DNA of 30,897 nt from Macondimonas sp035325645 (GTDB lineage Bacteria > Pseudomonadota > Gammaproteobacteria > UBA5335). A model generated the notes under the pieces. That model was not told the origin of the DNA. It did no database searches and saw only the letters and a list, made by a program, of their open reading frames with translations. Every line of letters begins with the position of its first letter. Within the stretch, counting starts at the first letter, position 1. The stretch is from contig DAOKZK010000029.1 in assembly GCA_035325645.1 (NCBI GenBank), positions 1-30,897 on the forward strand, read 5' to 3'. Shown piece after piece: positions 1-8,404 of this stretch. The position numbers were made by a program, and so were the translations under genes.

Positions 1-70
1 TGCGGGAGACGCCGCAGACTCCGCGGGAGAGGCTGCGCACCTCGCTGATGACGCGCCATGCGGACGGGCA

Positions 71-1264
71 TCACTCGCTCCGCCAGTCATCGCCGGGCAT
101 GATCCGCCGCATGAACGCATCGAACATCGGCACGGTGAAGGCCGTGTCGCCGTGGCTCGGGCTCCAGATCATGCCCTTGGCGATGAGCTGGTTGCGGATC
201 GGGCCCAGCGAGGTCACCTTCTTTTGCAGCATGTCGGCAACGTCGCCGGAGCGATGCGGACCGGGGCCGAGCGCCGCCATGGCGCGCAGATAGCGCTTTT
301 GGCTCGGCGTCAGGCGATCGAAGCGGACGCGGAAAAAGCTCTCGTCGAGCGCCGCGATCACCTCGCGGGTCGCCGTTTGCACATCCTCCGGACGGATGGG
401 CGAGCCGGGTGCGATGTCCCAGACGTGCTTGCCCCACTCCTGCAGGAAGTAGGGATAGCCTTGGGTTTCCTGTACCAGCAGATCGAGCGCCGCAGGATCG
501 AATGCGACGCCCAGGTCCGCGGCTGGCTTGGCGAGCGCGGCGCGGGCAGCGTCGGGCGGCAGCGGCCCGATATAGGGAAAATCGAACAATCGCTCGGCAT
601 AGGACTTGGCCCGACCCATGCGGCCGGGAAGCTGCGGCAGGCCGGCACCCACCAGCATGACCGGCAGTTGCCGCTGCGCGGTCCGGTGGAGCGCCGTGGT
701 CAGGGCAGCCAACTGTTCTTCCTCGACGTATTGCAGCTCGTCCACGAGCAGAATCAGGGCAGTGCCGGCTTGCCGCGCCGCAAGCCCCACCGCTTCGAGC
801 AGCGCCTGCAGGTCGTATTCCAGATCGCCGTTGTCGGCAAGGCCCGGCTCGGGATCGAAGTCCAGCCCGACTTCGATGTCCTCGTACTTGACCTTGAGCG
901 CCTTGACGAATCCGGCCAGCGCCCGCAAGGCACGGTGCGCCAGATCTCTCGCCTGATCGGATCGCGACAGTCTCAGCAGCGCTTGGCGCAGTTGCGGCGC
1001 GAGCATGGCGGGCAGGGAACGCCCCTCCGGCGCTTCGATGCGCACCGTGTGCATGCCCGCCGCTTCGGCATCGGTCCGGAGCCGATCCAGGAGCACGGTT
1101 TTGCCCACTCCCCGCAGGCCCACCATCAGCACGCTCTTGGCATGACGGCCCAGCCGCACGCGCTCGGTGGCGATGCGCATGGCGTCGCGCAGCGCATCGC
1201 GGCCGGCCAGCTCCGGCGGCGGCGCACCGGCGCCCGGGGCGTAGGGGTTAGTGATCGGGTCCAT
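71..1264 (-). CDS. Orphan AAA-type (Orc1/AAA_16-like) ATP-binding protein
   Basis: 397 residues. The start fits the N-terminal pattern NPYxPGAGxxPPELAGRD typical of this STAND/Orc1-like ATPase group. Visible: Walker A GLRGVGKT (residues 49-56), Walker B LILLVDE with D175/E176, and a sensor-1-like strand ending VMLVGAGLP (about 202-210). The C-terminal third (about 300-390) reads as a winged-helix module (SQKRYLRAMAALG ... VTSLGPIRNQLIAKGMI), so DNA or partner-protein binding is likely. No nuclease, protease or membrane segment is visible. It is a single gene, not overlapped by the ABC transporter upstream. No Shine-Dalgarno precedes the ATG, and a TATAAT lies only six bases before it, so the mRNA is probably leaderless. 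The family is known mainly from variable genome regions. ATPase class is secure; biological role is unknown. Confidence 0.85.
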   Translation of the reverse strand: MDPITNPYAPGAGAPPPELAGRDALRDAMRIATERVRLGRHAKSVLMVGLRGVGKTVLLDRLRTDAEAAGMHTVRIEAPEGRSLPAMLAPQLRQALLRLSRSDQARDLAHRALRALAGFVKALKVKYEDIEVGLDFDPEPGLADNGDLEYDLQALLEAVGLAARQAGTALILLVDELQYVEEEQLAALTTALHRTAQRQLPVMLVGAGLPQLPGRMGRAKSYAERLFDFPYIGPLPPDAARAALAKPAADLGVAFDPAALDLLVQETQGYPYFLQEWGKHVWDIAPGSPIRPEDVQTATREVIAALDESFFRVRFDRLTPSQKRYLRAMAALGPGPHRSGDVADMLQKKVTSLGPIRNQLIAKGMIWSPSHGDTAFTVPMFDAFMRRIMPGDDWRSE

Positions 1265-1270
1265 ATGGTG

Positions 1271-1301
1271 ATTATAGGGTCGTTACGGACTTTATCCGCA
1301 A
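1271..1301 (-). promoter_or_regulatory. Sigma-70-like promoter placing transcription start at the ATG of the AAA ATPase
   Basis: On the minus strand a perfect TATAAT occupies 1276-1271, and a possible -35 TTGCGG lies at 1301-1296 with a long 19-base spacer. Only six bases separate the -10 from the ATG at 1264, so initiation would fall on or next to the start codon. The surroundings (about 1265-1320) are much more AT-rich than the rest of the window. The -35 is weak. Confidence 0.5.
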
Positions 1302-1417
1302 AATATAAATTCGGTAAATTCGCTCAAATCGCTTGGCACGGGCTCGCCTTCCCGACGACGAAAAATGTCCGGTTGCTGTCCGAAGCGGCTCTCGGGCGCC
1401 CCGTCGATAGCCCTTGC

Positions 1418-2188
1418 CTAACGCGGCACGAACACGCGGACGCCGCCGTCGTCGAGGCAGGCGAAGGGATGGCGATAGAGCCAGCCCAGCCGCTCGGCGG
1501 TGAGCAGCTCGGCCGAAGGTCCCCACTGGGCGGCGCCGTCGGGGCCGAGCAGGAGCACGTGCTCGCAATAGCGCGCGGCGAGATTGGGGTCATGCAGGCT
1601 GACGAGTGCGGTCTTGCCGGCCTCGCGGGTCAGACGCGCCAGGTGATCCATGATCAGGATCTGGTGGTGCCAGTCCAGATGATTGACGGGTTCGTCGAGC
1701 AGCATCACCGGCGGGTCCTGAGCCAGCAAGGTCGCCAGCGCGACCCGCCGCCGCTCCCCGCCGGAGAGTGCCTCCAGCGGTCGCCTGGCGAGATCGCGGA
1801 GCTGCATCACGTCCAGCGCGTCCGTGATCGCCTGCCGGTCGGCGCCGGACAGATTGCGCCACATCGGCTGATGGGCGAAGCGCCCGGCGGCGACGGTTTC
1901 CTCGACCGTGGCGGGGAAGGTCGCGATGTCGTCCTGAAACAGCAGCCCCAAGCGCTGCGCCCGCGCCCGCGACGACCAGGCGCCGACGGCGCGCCCGGCG
2001 AGCAGAACCGTGCCGCTGCGCGGCGCGCGCAGGCCGGTCAGGGTATGCAGCAGGGTGGTCTTGCCGCTGCCGTTGGCCCCGAGGATCGCGACCATCTGCC
2101 CGCCCGGCAGCGCGAAATCGAACGGCGCGCCCGGCCCACGTCCCGGCACGTCGAGCACCAGTTGCCGGGCGGCGAGCAGGGGCGTCAC
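1418..2188 (-). CDS. ABC transporter ATPase of the BtuD/FecE/FhuC type
   Basis: 256 residues from a GTG start. The permease stop codon and this start overlap as GTGA (2185-2188), implying translational coupling. The frame stays open upstream, but only as a shadow of the permease. All ABC ATPase motifs are intact: Walker A GANGSGKT (37-44), Q-loop Q85, signature LSGGE (141-145), Walker B VMLLDEP with D165/E166, and H-loop H199. The motif spacing and the C-terminal YRHPFACLDDGGVRVFVPR resemble the ATPases that power vitamin B12, haem and ferric-siderophore import. It would act at the cytoplasmic face of the inner membrane with the FecCD-type permease just upstream. Substrate cannot be read from the sequence, because no binding protein or outer-membrane receptor is adjacent. 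Confidence 0.93.
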   Translation of the reverse strand: MTPLLAARQLVLDVPGRGPGAPFDFALPGGQMVAILGANGSGKTTLLHTLTGLRAPRSGTVLLAGRAVGAWSSRARAQRLGLLFQDDIATFPATVEETVAAGRFAHQPMWRNLSGADRQAITDALDVMQLRDLARRPLEALSGGERRRVALATLLAQDPPVMLLDEPVNHLDWHHQILIMDHLARLTREAGKTALVSLHDPNLAARYCEHVLLLGPDGAAQWGPSAELLTAERLGWLYRHPFACLDDGGVRVFVPR

Positions 2189-3159
2189 GTACCGCGCCGG
2201 TTCAGCAGATAGAGAAAGACCGGCACGCCGAGCAGCGCCGTGACGACGCCGACCGGCAGGGCGCGCGGCGCCAGCAGCGTGCGCGCGAGGGTGTCGGCGA
2301 GCACCAGCAAGCCCCCGCCGGCGAGCGCGGCGGCAGGGATCAGCAGGCGCTGGTCGTTGCCGATCGCGAGGCGCACGAGGTGCGGCACGATGAGGCCGAC
2401 GAAGCCCACGCTGCCGGCCACGGTCACGGCCAGCGCCGTGGCCAGCGCGGCCAGCACATGCACGACGGGCTGCAGTTGCGCCACCGGCACACCGAGGGCT
2501 TGCGCCTCGAGGCTGCCGCGCGCCATGACGTTCAGGCTGCGTCCCAGCGGCCAGGCGAGACAGGCCAGCATCGCCAAGGCCGCCAGCGCCCCCCACGGCG
2601 CCTGCGTCACGCCGCCGAGATCGCCCATGAGCCAGAACAGCATGCCCGGCAGCCGGTCCGGATCGGCCACCGCCAGCAGGAAGCTGATCAAAGCGCCCCA
2701 GCCGGCGGCGAGCCCGACACCGCTGAGCAGCAGCCGCGCGGGGTTCCAGCCGCCACCCCGGCGCGCCAGACCGAAGACCAGGGCAATCGAGCCGAGCGCA
2801 CCGATGAACGCCGGCAGGGCCACCTGCGCCGTACCAAGTCCCGCCATCAGGCCCAGCAACGCCGCCACCGCGGCACCACCGGAAACCCCGAGCACATAAG
2901 GATCGGCCAGCGGATTGCGCAGCATCACCTGCATCAGCGCGCCGGCCACCGCCAGCAGTCCCCCGACCGCGAAGGCCGCGAGCGCGCGCGGCAGCCGCAC
3001 CGTCCAGACGATCTGACGGGCGAGCGCGTCGCCCTGCCCCGCCAGCGCCAGCACGACGCGCTGCGGGGAAAGCGCCAGCGCGCCCGTCGTGAGCGCAAGC
3101 ACGCCGGCCGCCAGGGCGGCGCCGGTGAGCACGATCAGGATGACGACGGCGCGGGGCAT
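2185..3159 (-). CDS. FecCD/BtuC-family inner-membrane permease
   Basis: 324 residues with about ten hydrophobic segments, the usual fold and length for this family. Family marks include RLPRALAAFAVGGLLAVAGALMQ (about 58-80), NPLADPYVLGVSGGA (about 86-100) and the cytoplasmic coupling region GSVGFVGLIVPHLVR (about 249-263) that docks onto the ATPase. Such permeases move corrinoids, haem or ferric siderophores from a periplasmic binding protein into the cytoplasm. It is first in a two-gene operon with the ATPase and divergent from the phosphatase gene at 3229; the 69-base gap must hold both promoters. No good Shine-Dalgarno precedes the ATG. No cobalamin riboswitch would fit in the gap. B12 or iron-chelate transport is an inference from family only. 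Confidence 0.92.
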   Translation of the reverse strand: MPRAVVILIVLTGAALAAGVLALTTGALALSPQRVVLALAGQGDALARQIVWTVRLPRALAAFAVGGLLAVAGALMQVMLRNPLADPYVLGVSGGAAVAALLGLMAGLGTAQVALPAFIGALGSIALVFGLARRGGGWNPARLLLSGVGLAAGWGALISFLLAVADPDRLPGMLFWLMGDLGGVTQAPWGALAALAMLACLAWPLGRSLNVMARGSLEAQALGVPVAQLQPVVHVLAALATALAVTVAGSVGFVGLIVPHLVRLAIGNDQRLLIPAAALAGGGLLVLADTLARTLLAPRALPVGVVTALLGVPVFLYLLNRRGT

Positions 3160-3228
3160 GGCTGGCTATGATAAAAGCATCGGGCGCCGACAGCAGGCGC
3201 TCACGCCCCACACCGAAAGGACGCCCCC

Positions 3229-3996
3229 ATGACCATGAGCCCGCAGCTGGAAACCGCCATCGCCGCCGCCCGCGCCGCCGAGGCCATCATCCGCCGCTAT
3301 TACGAAGGGGATTTCGCGGTTCAACTCAAGGCCGACCAGACACCTGTGACAGCCGCCGATGTGGAAAGCGAAGAGGCCATCCGCCTCATCATCCAGGAAC
3401 GCTTCCCGGATCATGGGTTTTATGGCGAGGAAGGTGGCATGGAAAACGCCGACGCCGAGTGGGTGTGGCTCATCGATCCCATCGACGGGACCAAGAGCTT
3501 CGTGCGCCGCTATCCGTTCTTCTCCACCCAGATCGCGCTCATGCACCGCGGCGAACTGGTGCTGGGCGTGTCCAACGCGCCCCTGTTCGGCGAAATGGCC
3601 TGGGCCGAGCGCGGCCACGGCGCCTTTCTCAACGGCGAGCGCATCCAGGTCAGCGACATCACTTTGCTCGAGGCCGCCACGCTGTCGCTGGGCAACATCA
3701 AGACCCTGGCCGCCTCGCACGGTTGGGCGGGGCTCGGCCGACTAGTGCAGGCGGTGAACCGCACGCGCGGTTATGGGGATTTCTACCACTACCACCTCCT
3801 GGCGGCGGGCAAGATCGATGTCGTGATCGAATCGGATCTCAACATCCTCGACATCGCGGCGCTCACCGTCATCGTCCGCGAGGCGGGCGGCGATGTGACC
3901 CAGCTCGACGGCGGCCCCGTCGGCCTCAAGACCACTTCGCTGCTGGCCACCAACGGCCGGCTGCGCCACGCGGTCAACGCACTGCTTCAGTCCTGA
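3229..3996 (+). CDS. Inositol-monophosphatase-family phosphatase, possibly histidinol-phosphatase-like
   Basis: 255 residues. The metal-binding motifs of the family are intact: GEEGG (E67/E68), DPIDGT (D83-T88) and a third aspartate in NILDIAAL (D208). They bind the Mg ions that activate water for phosphomonoester hydrolysis. The stretch DPIDGTKSFVRRYPFFSTQIAL resembles HisN-type histidinol phosphatases more than SuhB or CysQ, but no his genes are nearby, so the substrate stays open. A GAAAGGA ribosome site at 3215-3221 favours the ATG at 3229 over the second ATG two codons later. TATGAT at 3167-3172 may be a -10. The gene ends tail-to-tail with the HAD gene, overlapping it by 10 bases. Confidence 0.88.
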   Translation: MTMSPQLETAIAAARAAEAIIRRYYEGDFAVQLKADQTPVTAADVESEEAIRLIIQERFPDHGFYGEEGGMENADAEWVWLIDPIDGTKSFVRRYPFFSTQIALMHRGELVLGVSNAPLFGEMAWAERGHGAFLNGERIQVSDITLLEAATLSLGNIKTLAASHGWAGLGRLVQAVNRTRGYGDFYHYHLLAAGKIDVVIESDLNILDIAALTVIVREAGGDVTQLDGGPVGLKTTSLLATNGRLRHAVNALLQS

Positions 3997-4667
3997 GTCA
4001 GGGGCACAGGCTGCTCGCCCCGGCGCAGCGTGAGGACGGGCCAGCCGCGCCGGCGCGCCTGCTCCTGCAGCACAGGATCCGGATCGACCGCGACGGGATG
4101 ATCGACCTCGGCCAATAGCGGCAGGTCGTTGTGGGAATCGCTGTAGAACCACGTCGGGGCCGGCCGCTCGCCCGCCAGCCACTCGGCCAGCCGCGTCACC
4201 TTGCCCTCGCGATAGCACGGCACGCCCGCCACCCGGCCGGTGTAGACGCCGCCCTGTTCCTCCGGCTCGGTGGCGATCAGCGCATCGACGCCGAACAGCC
4301 GGGCGATCGGTTCGGTGACGAAGCGGTTGGTAGCCGTGATGATCGCCGTGCGGTGTCCCTGCCGGCGGTGATGCTCGACCAGCGCCCGCGCGGCCGGCAG
4401 CACGATGGGGTCGATGGCCTCGGCCATGAAGCGCGCGCGCCAGCTTTCGAGCCGCTCGCGCGGATGCTCGGCCAGCGGCCGGAGCGCAAAGGCGAGGAAC
4501 TCGAAGATGTCGAGCGTGCCCGCCCGATAGGCGTCATAGAAGCGCTGGTTCTCGGCGCGGTAATGCGCGGCGTCCACCACGCCGAGTCCGACCAGATAGT
4601 CGCCCCAGAGGTGATCGCTGTCGCCTGCCAGAAGCGTGTTGTCCAGATCGAAAAGAGCCAAGCTCAC
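3987..4667 (-). CDS. HAD-superfamily (IB, SerB-like) phosphatase
   Basis: 226 residues. I place the start at GTG 4667, which puts the catalytic motif FDLDNT at residues 6-11 as usual for HAD enzymes; the open frame upstream (to 4733) would add an unlikely basic extension. Motifs: nucleophile D7 and acid D9, motif II AIITATN, lysine in REGKVTRL, and motif IV YSDSHNDLPLL with the Mg-binding aspartates. The helical cap between motifs I and II is that of subfamily IB, which includes phosphoserine phosphatase and acyl-phosphate or lipid phosphatases. Substrate is unknown. It is divergent from rppH. I recall a HAD gene beside rppH in Pseudomonas too, so this linkage is probably old. Confidence 0.85.
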   Translation of the reverse strand: MSLALFDLDNTLLAGDSDHLWGDYLVGLGVVDAAHYRAENQRFYDAYRAGTLDIFEFLAFALRPLAEHPRERLESWRARFMAEAIDPIVLPAARALVEHHRRQGHRTAIITATNRFVTEPIARLFGVDALIATEPEEQGGVYTGRVAGVPCYREGKVTRLAEWLAGERPAPTWFYSDSHNDLPLLAEVDHPVAVDPDPVLQEQARRRGWPVLTLRRGEQPVPLTQD

Positions 4668-4735
4668 GCGCCGCGATCCCCCGTGTCGATGTGCGCCGAA
4701 GCATACCCACTCGCGCCGGGCGGGTCGAGGCACGC

Positions 4736-4764
4736 TTCAAACCCGGCGGATTTTCTGCTATCTA
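4736..4764 (+). promoter_or_regulatory. Candidate sigma-70 promoter of rppH
   Basis: TTCAAA at 4736-4741 and TATCTA at 4759-4764 are separated by exactly 17 bases, in the divergent gap between the HAD gene and rppH. Start of transcription would be near 4771, giving a leader of about 23 bases before the GTG at 4794. Each box differs from consensus at two positions. Confidence 0.45.
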
Positions 4765-4793
4765 ATCATCCAATTGAATTGCGGAGTCCCGCT

Positions 4794-5312
4794 GTGATCG
4801 ACGTCGACGGCTTTCGCCCCAATGTGGGAATCATGCTGGCCAATGCCCGGCATGAACTCCTGTGGGCGCGCCGCGTCGGCCAGAACGCGTGGCAGTTCCC
4901 GCAAGGCGGCATCGACCCGGGCGAGAGCGCCGAAGAGGCCCTGTTCCGCGAACTCTACGAGGAAATCGGTCTCGGCGAGGCCGACGTGGAAATCCTGGGT
5001 TGCACGCGCGGCTGGCTGCGCTACTACCTACCCAAGCGCTTCATCCGCCGCAATGCCTGGCCCCGCTGCATCGGCCAGAAGCAGGTCTGGTTCCTGCTGC
5101 GGCTCACCGCGCCGGAGGATCGCGTCCGTCTGGATCTCGGCCCCAAGCCGGAATTCGACCACTGGCGCTGGGTGCCCTACTGGCATCCGGTCAACGAGGT
5201 CGTGTTCTTCAAGCGGCGCGTCTATCGCCGGGCGCTGCAGGAACTCGAGCCCCTGCTGCCGCGACCGGTCCCGTCGCGGGCTCACCCGCCCCTGCACCAG
5301 AACTCCGTCTGA
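4794..5312 (+). CDS. rppH: RNA pyrophosphohydrolase (Nudix)
   Basis: 172 residues from a GTG start giving (V/M)IDVDGFRPNVGI, the typical RppH N-terminus. The E. coli protein is 176 residues. The Nudix box GX5EX7REUXEEXGU is complete at residues 38-60, with REXXEE supplying the Mg ligands. Other RppH marks are QNAWQFPQGGI before the box, RYYLPK after it and QKQVWFLL later. The enzyme removes pyrophosphate from the 5' triphosphate end of mRNAs, which starts 5'-dependent decay by RNase E. The frame is open for 660 bases upstream, but that part is a shadow of the HAD gene. It precedes pilB by 93 bases; whether the two are co-transcribed is unclear. Confidence 0.95.
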   Translation: MIDVDGFRPNVGIMLANARHELLWARRVGQNAWQFPQGGIDPGESAEEALFRELYEEIGLGEADVEILGCTRGWLRYYLPKRFIRRNAWPRCIGQKQVWFLLRLTAPEDRVRLDLGPKPEFDHWRWVPYWHPVNEVVFFKRRVYRRALQELEPLLPRPVPSRAHPPLHQNSV

Positions 5313-5405
5313 CGCTCAAGACCACGGCCATTTTCACGATATTAGGAATGACAGGGCGGCGCCGCTGCCTCGCCCCGATTCCGACATGTCGAGGACATCC
5401 GGCCC

Positions 5406-7124
5406 ATGGCCATCAGCGCACTGACCCCATCCCGCCTTTCAGGCTTGACGCGCCGTCTGGTGCAGGCCGGCCTGCTGACCGATGATGCCGCCCTGCGTGC
5501 CCAGGAAGAATCCACCGCCAGCCGACAGCCGCTGGTGGCTCACCTCTATGAGCACAAGCTGGTCGGCGAGCGTGAACTGGCGCGGATGGTGGCGGAGGAA
5601 TTCGGCGCCCCACTGATCGATCTGAATGCGATCGAACCACGCACCATGCCGGTCCGGATCGTGGATGAAAAATTGCTGCGCCGCCATCAGGTGCTGCCGA
5701 TCTACCAGCGCGGCCCGCGGCTCTACGTCGCCACCAGCGATCCCACCAACCAGCAAGCCCTGGACGACATCGGCTTTGCCACTCGGCAGCAGGTCGTCGC
5801 CATCATCGCCGAGCACACCCAGTTGCTCGACATCCTGGACAAAACACTGGACGCCTACGACACGCGGCTCAGCGCGCTGGCCGATGCCGATCTCGAGAAA
5901 CTCGAGGTGGGCGGCGCGGATGCCGACGCTGGTGGCCGCGGCAATGAGCCCGACGTGGATGATGCGCCGGTGGTGCGTTTCATCAACAAGATCCTGCTCG
6001 ACGCCGTGAACAAGGGCGCCTCGGATATCCACTTCGAACCCTACGAGCAGTTCTACCGCATCCGGCGCCGGCAGGACGGCATCCTGCACGACATCAACCG
6101 GCCGCCGGTAACGCTGGGAATGCGTCTGGCGGCGCGCCTGAAGGTCATGGCGCGCCTGGACATCGCCGAGCGACGCATCCCGCAGGATGGTCGCATCAAG
6201 CTCAAGCTGTCCAAGCAGCGCGCCATCGACTTTCGCGTCAGCACCTGCCCGACCCTGTGGGGCGAGAAGATCGTGCTGCGTCTGCTCGATGCAACCAGCG
6301 CCCAGATCGGTATCGACGCTCTGGGCTTCGAGCCGAACCAGAAAGAGGTCTATCTCAAGACCCTCGCCAAGCCGCAGGGCATGATCCTCGTGACCGGCCC
6401 CACCGGCAGCGGCAAGACCGTCACGCTGTATACCGGTCTCAACATCCTAAACACGACCGATCGCAACATCTCGACCGCCGAGGACCCGGTCGAAATCAAC
6501 CTGGCAGGCATCAACCAGGTCAACGTCAACCCGCGCATCGGGCTGGACTTCGCCAACGCCTTGCGCGCCTTCCTGCGCCAGGACCCGGACGTGATCATGG
6601 TGGGGGAAATCCGCGACCTCGAAACGGCCGAAATCGCCATCAAGGCGGCGCAGACCGGCCACATGGTGCTCTCGACGCTGCACACCAACGACGCGCCCCA
6701 GAGCCTCGAACGCCTGGTCAACATGGGCGTCGCGCCGTTCAACATCGCCTCGTCCGTGCACCTCATCATCGCCCAACGTCTGGCCCGCCGACTGTGCCGC
6801 AATTGCCGCACCCGTATCGACGTGCCGCGCGACGCCCTGCTGCAGGCAGGATTCCAACCCGACGAGATCGACGAGCGCCTTGTCATCTATGGGCCTAAAG
6901 GTTGCGATCAATGCACCGATGGTTACAAGGGGCGGGTCGGCATCTACCAGGTTCTGCCCGTGTCGCCGGCCATCGGCCGCATCATCATGGACGGCGGCAA
7001 TTCGCTCGACATCGCGCGGCAGGCCGACGAAGAAGGCGTCATCGATCTGCGGCGGGCCGGACTCAACAAGGTCAAGCAGGGCCTCACCAGCCTGGAAGAA
7101 GTCCATCGCGTCACCATCGAATAA
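5406..7124 (+). CDS. pilB: Type IV pilus extension ATPase PilB
   Basis: 572 residues, the usual size. Order: GspE/PilB N-terminal domain (about 1-150), a short acidic linker (about 165-187), then the secretion ATPase. ATPase motifs: Walker A GPTGSGKT (331-338), Asp box TAEDPVE (357-363), Walker B DPDVIMVGE with E401, His box TLHTND (424-429). Four cysteines (C464, C467, C500, C503) form the zinc site of PilB/GspE-type extension ATPases and distinguish it from PilT retraction motors. The hexamer drives pilin addition at the inner-membrane platform PilC, encoded next. GAGGA lies upstream of the ATG. No pilin gene adjoins it, so the major pilin must be elsewhere. Confidence 0.96.
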   Translation: MAISALTPSRLSGLTRRLVQAGLLTDDAALRAQEESTASRQPLVAHLYEHKLVGERELARMVAEEFGAPLIDLNAIEPRTMPVRIVDEKLLRRHQVLPIYQRGPRLYVATSDPTNQQALDDIGFATRQQVVAIIAEHTQLLDILDKTLDAYDTRLSALADADLEKLEVGGADADAGGRGNEPDVDDAPVVRFINKILLDAVNKGASDIHFEPYEQFYRIRRRQDGILHDINRPPVTLGMRLAARLKVMARLDIAERRIPQDGRIKLKLSKQRAIDFRVSTCPTLWGEKIVLRLLDATSAQIGIDALGFEPNQKEVYLKTLAKPQGMILVTGPTGSGKTVTLYTGLNILNTTDRNISTAEDPVEINLAGINQVNVNPRIGLDFANALRAFLRQDPDVIMVGEIRDLETAEIAIKAAQTGHMVLSTLHTNDAPQSLERLVNMGVAPFNIASSVHLIIAQRLARRLCRNCRTRIDVPRDALLQAGFQPDEIDERLVIYGPKGCDQCTDGYKGRVGIYQVLPVSPAIGRIIMDGGNSLDIARQADEEGVIDLRRAGLNKVKQGLTSLEEVHRVTIE

Positions 7125-7135
7125 CGGATCACCCC

Positions 7136-8362
7136 ATGGCCAGCAACCAAGCCGTCAAGAACACCCTGTTCGTCTGGGAAGGCAAGAACAAGAACGGCCA
7201 GACCGTCAAGGGCCTGCAGAAAGCGCCCAGCGAAGCCGTCATCCGGGCGCTGCTGCGCCGTCAGGGGATCAATCCGACCGCCATCAAGAAGCAGAACAGC
7301 CGTGCAGCACGCAAGAACAAAAAGAAGATCAAGCCGGTCGACATCGCCATCTTCTCGCGCCAGCTCGCCACCATGATCGGGGCCGGCGTGCCGCTGGTGC
7401 AGGCGCTGGACATCGTGGCGCGCGGTAACGAAAACCTGTCGATGCGCGAACTGATCATGACCATCCGCGCCTCGATCGAGGGCGGTTCGTCCCTGTCCGA
7501 GGCCTTGGCCGAACACCCGGCCTATTTCGACGATCTGTTCGTCAATCTGGTCAACGCCGGTGAAAAATCAGGGGCGCTCGAAACCCTGCTGGACAAGATC
7601 GCGACCTACAAGGAAAAGGCCGAGGCCATCAAGGCCAAGGTGCGCAAGGCGCTCACCTACCCCAGTGTGGTCACCATCGTGGCCTTCGTGGTGACAGGCA
7701 TTCTGCTCTACTTCGTGGTGCCCCAGTTCGAAGGCCTGTTCAGCAGCTTTGGCGCGGACCTGCCGGCTTTCACGCGCATGGTCATCAATCTGTCGGAATT
7801 CGTGCAGGGCTGGTGGTGGATCATTCTGGGCACCATCGGCGGGATCGTCGCCGTGATCCGGTTCTTCAACCGCACCTCGCCGGAATTCCGGCGCGGACGC
7901 GACCGGTTGCTGCTACGGGTCCCCGTCATCGGCAAGATCCTGCACAAGGCAGCGCTGGCGCGGTTCACGCGCACCCTTTCGACCATGTTCGCCGCCGGCG
8001 TGCCGCTGGTCGAGGCCATGGAATCGGTGGCTGGCGCGACCGGCAACATCGTGTTCCAGGAGGCCGTGATGAAGATGCGCGAGCAGGTCGCCACGGGCCA
8101 GCAACTGCATCTTTGCATGCAGGAGCGCATGGATCTGTTTCCCAACATGGCCGTGCAGATGATCGCCATCGGAGAGGAGTCGGGCGCGCTGGACGACATG
8201 TCGGCGAAAGTGGCCGAGTTCTACGAAGCCGAAGTCGACAATCTCGTGGACAATCTCAGCACCCTGCTGGAACCCATGATCATGGCGATCCTCGGCATTC
8301 TGGTCGGCGGCCTCGTCACCGCGATGTATCTGCCGATCTTCCAGATGGGGAACGCCATTTGA
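7136..8362 (+). CDS. pilC: Type IV pilus inner-membrane platform protein PilC
   Basis: 408 residues from ATG 7136, 11 bases after pilB; the frame extends upstream only as a pilB shadow. The N-terminus FVWEGKNKNGQTVKG is typical of PilC. Two repeated T2SSF domains are visible: domain 1 about 70-195 (FSRQLATMIGAGVPLVQAL ... NAGEKSGALETLL) and domain 2 about 275-400 (FTRTLSTMFAAGVPLVEAM ... AIGEESGALDDM). Membrane segments lie near 178-196, 225-243 and 380-400. PilC is the integral membrane partner that PilB rotates or moves to extract pilin from the membrane. It belongs to the pilBCD operon. Confidence 0.96.
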   Translation: MASNQAVKNTLFVWEGKNKNGQTVKGLQKAPSEAVIRALLRRQGINPTAIKKQNSRAARKNKKKIKPVDIAIFSRQLATMIGAGVPLVQALDIVARGNENLSMRELIMTIRASIEGGSSLSEALAEHPAYFDDLFVNLVNAGEKSGALETLLDKIATYKEKAEAIKAKVRKALTYPSVVTIVAFVVTGILLYFVVPQFEGLFSSFGADLPAFTRMVINLSEFVQGWWWIILGTIGGIVAVIRFFNRTSPEFRRGRDRLLLRVPVIGKILHKAALARFTRTLSTMFAAGVPLVEAMESVAGATGNIVFQEAVMKMREQVATGQQLHLCMQERMDLFPNMAVQMIAIGEESGALDDMSAKVAEFYEAEVDNLVDNLSTLLEPMIMAILGILVGGLVTAMYLPIFQMGNAI

Positions 8363-8404
8363 GGCACACCTGGGCGCGCGCACGAACCAAGGACTGGGAT
8401 ATGC

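Noticed and set aside
1..71. Minus-strand frame starting MPVRMARHQRG at 71, overlapping the ATPase stop as TGATG
   Set aside because: Only about 23 codons are visible before the window edge and they are Arg-rich; no support beyond the overlap.
152..2212. Long open frame on the plus strand across the ATPase and transporter genes
   Set aside because: It is antisense to three motif-verified genes, is Arg/Gln/His-rich without domains, and arises from GC-rich codon bias.
3160..3228. Possible cobalamin riboswitch before the BtuC-like gene
   Set aside because: The gap is 69 bases, too short, and no B12-box is visible.
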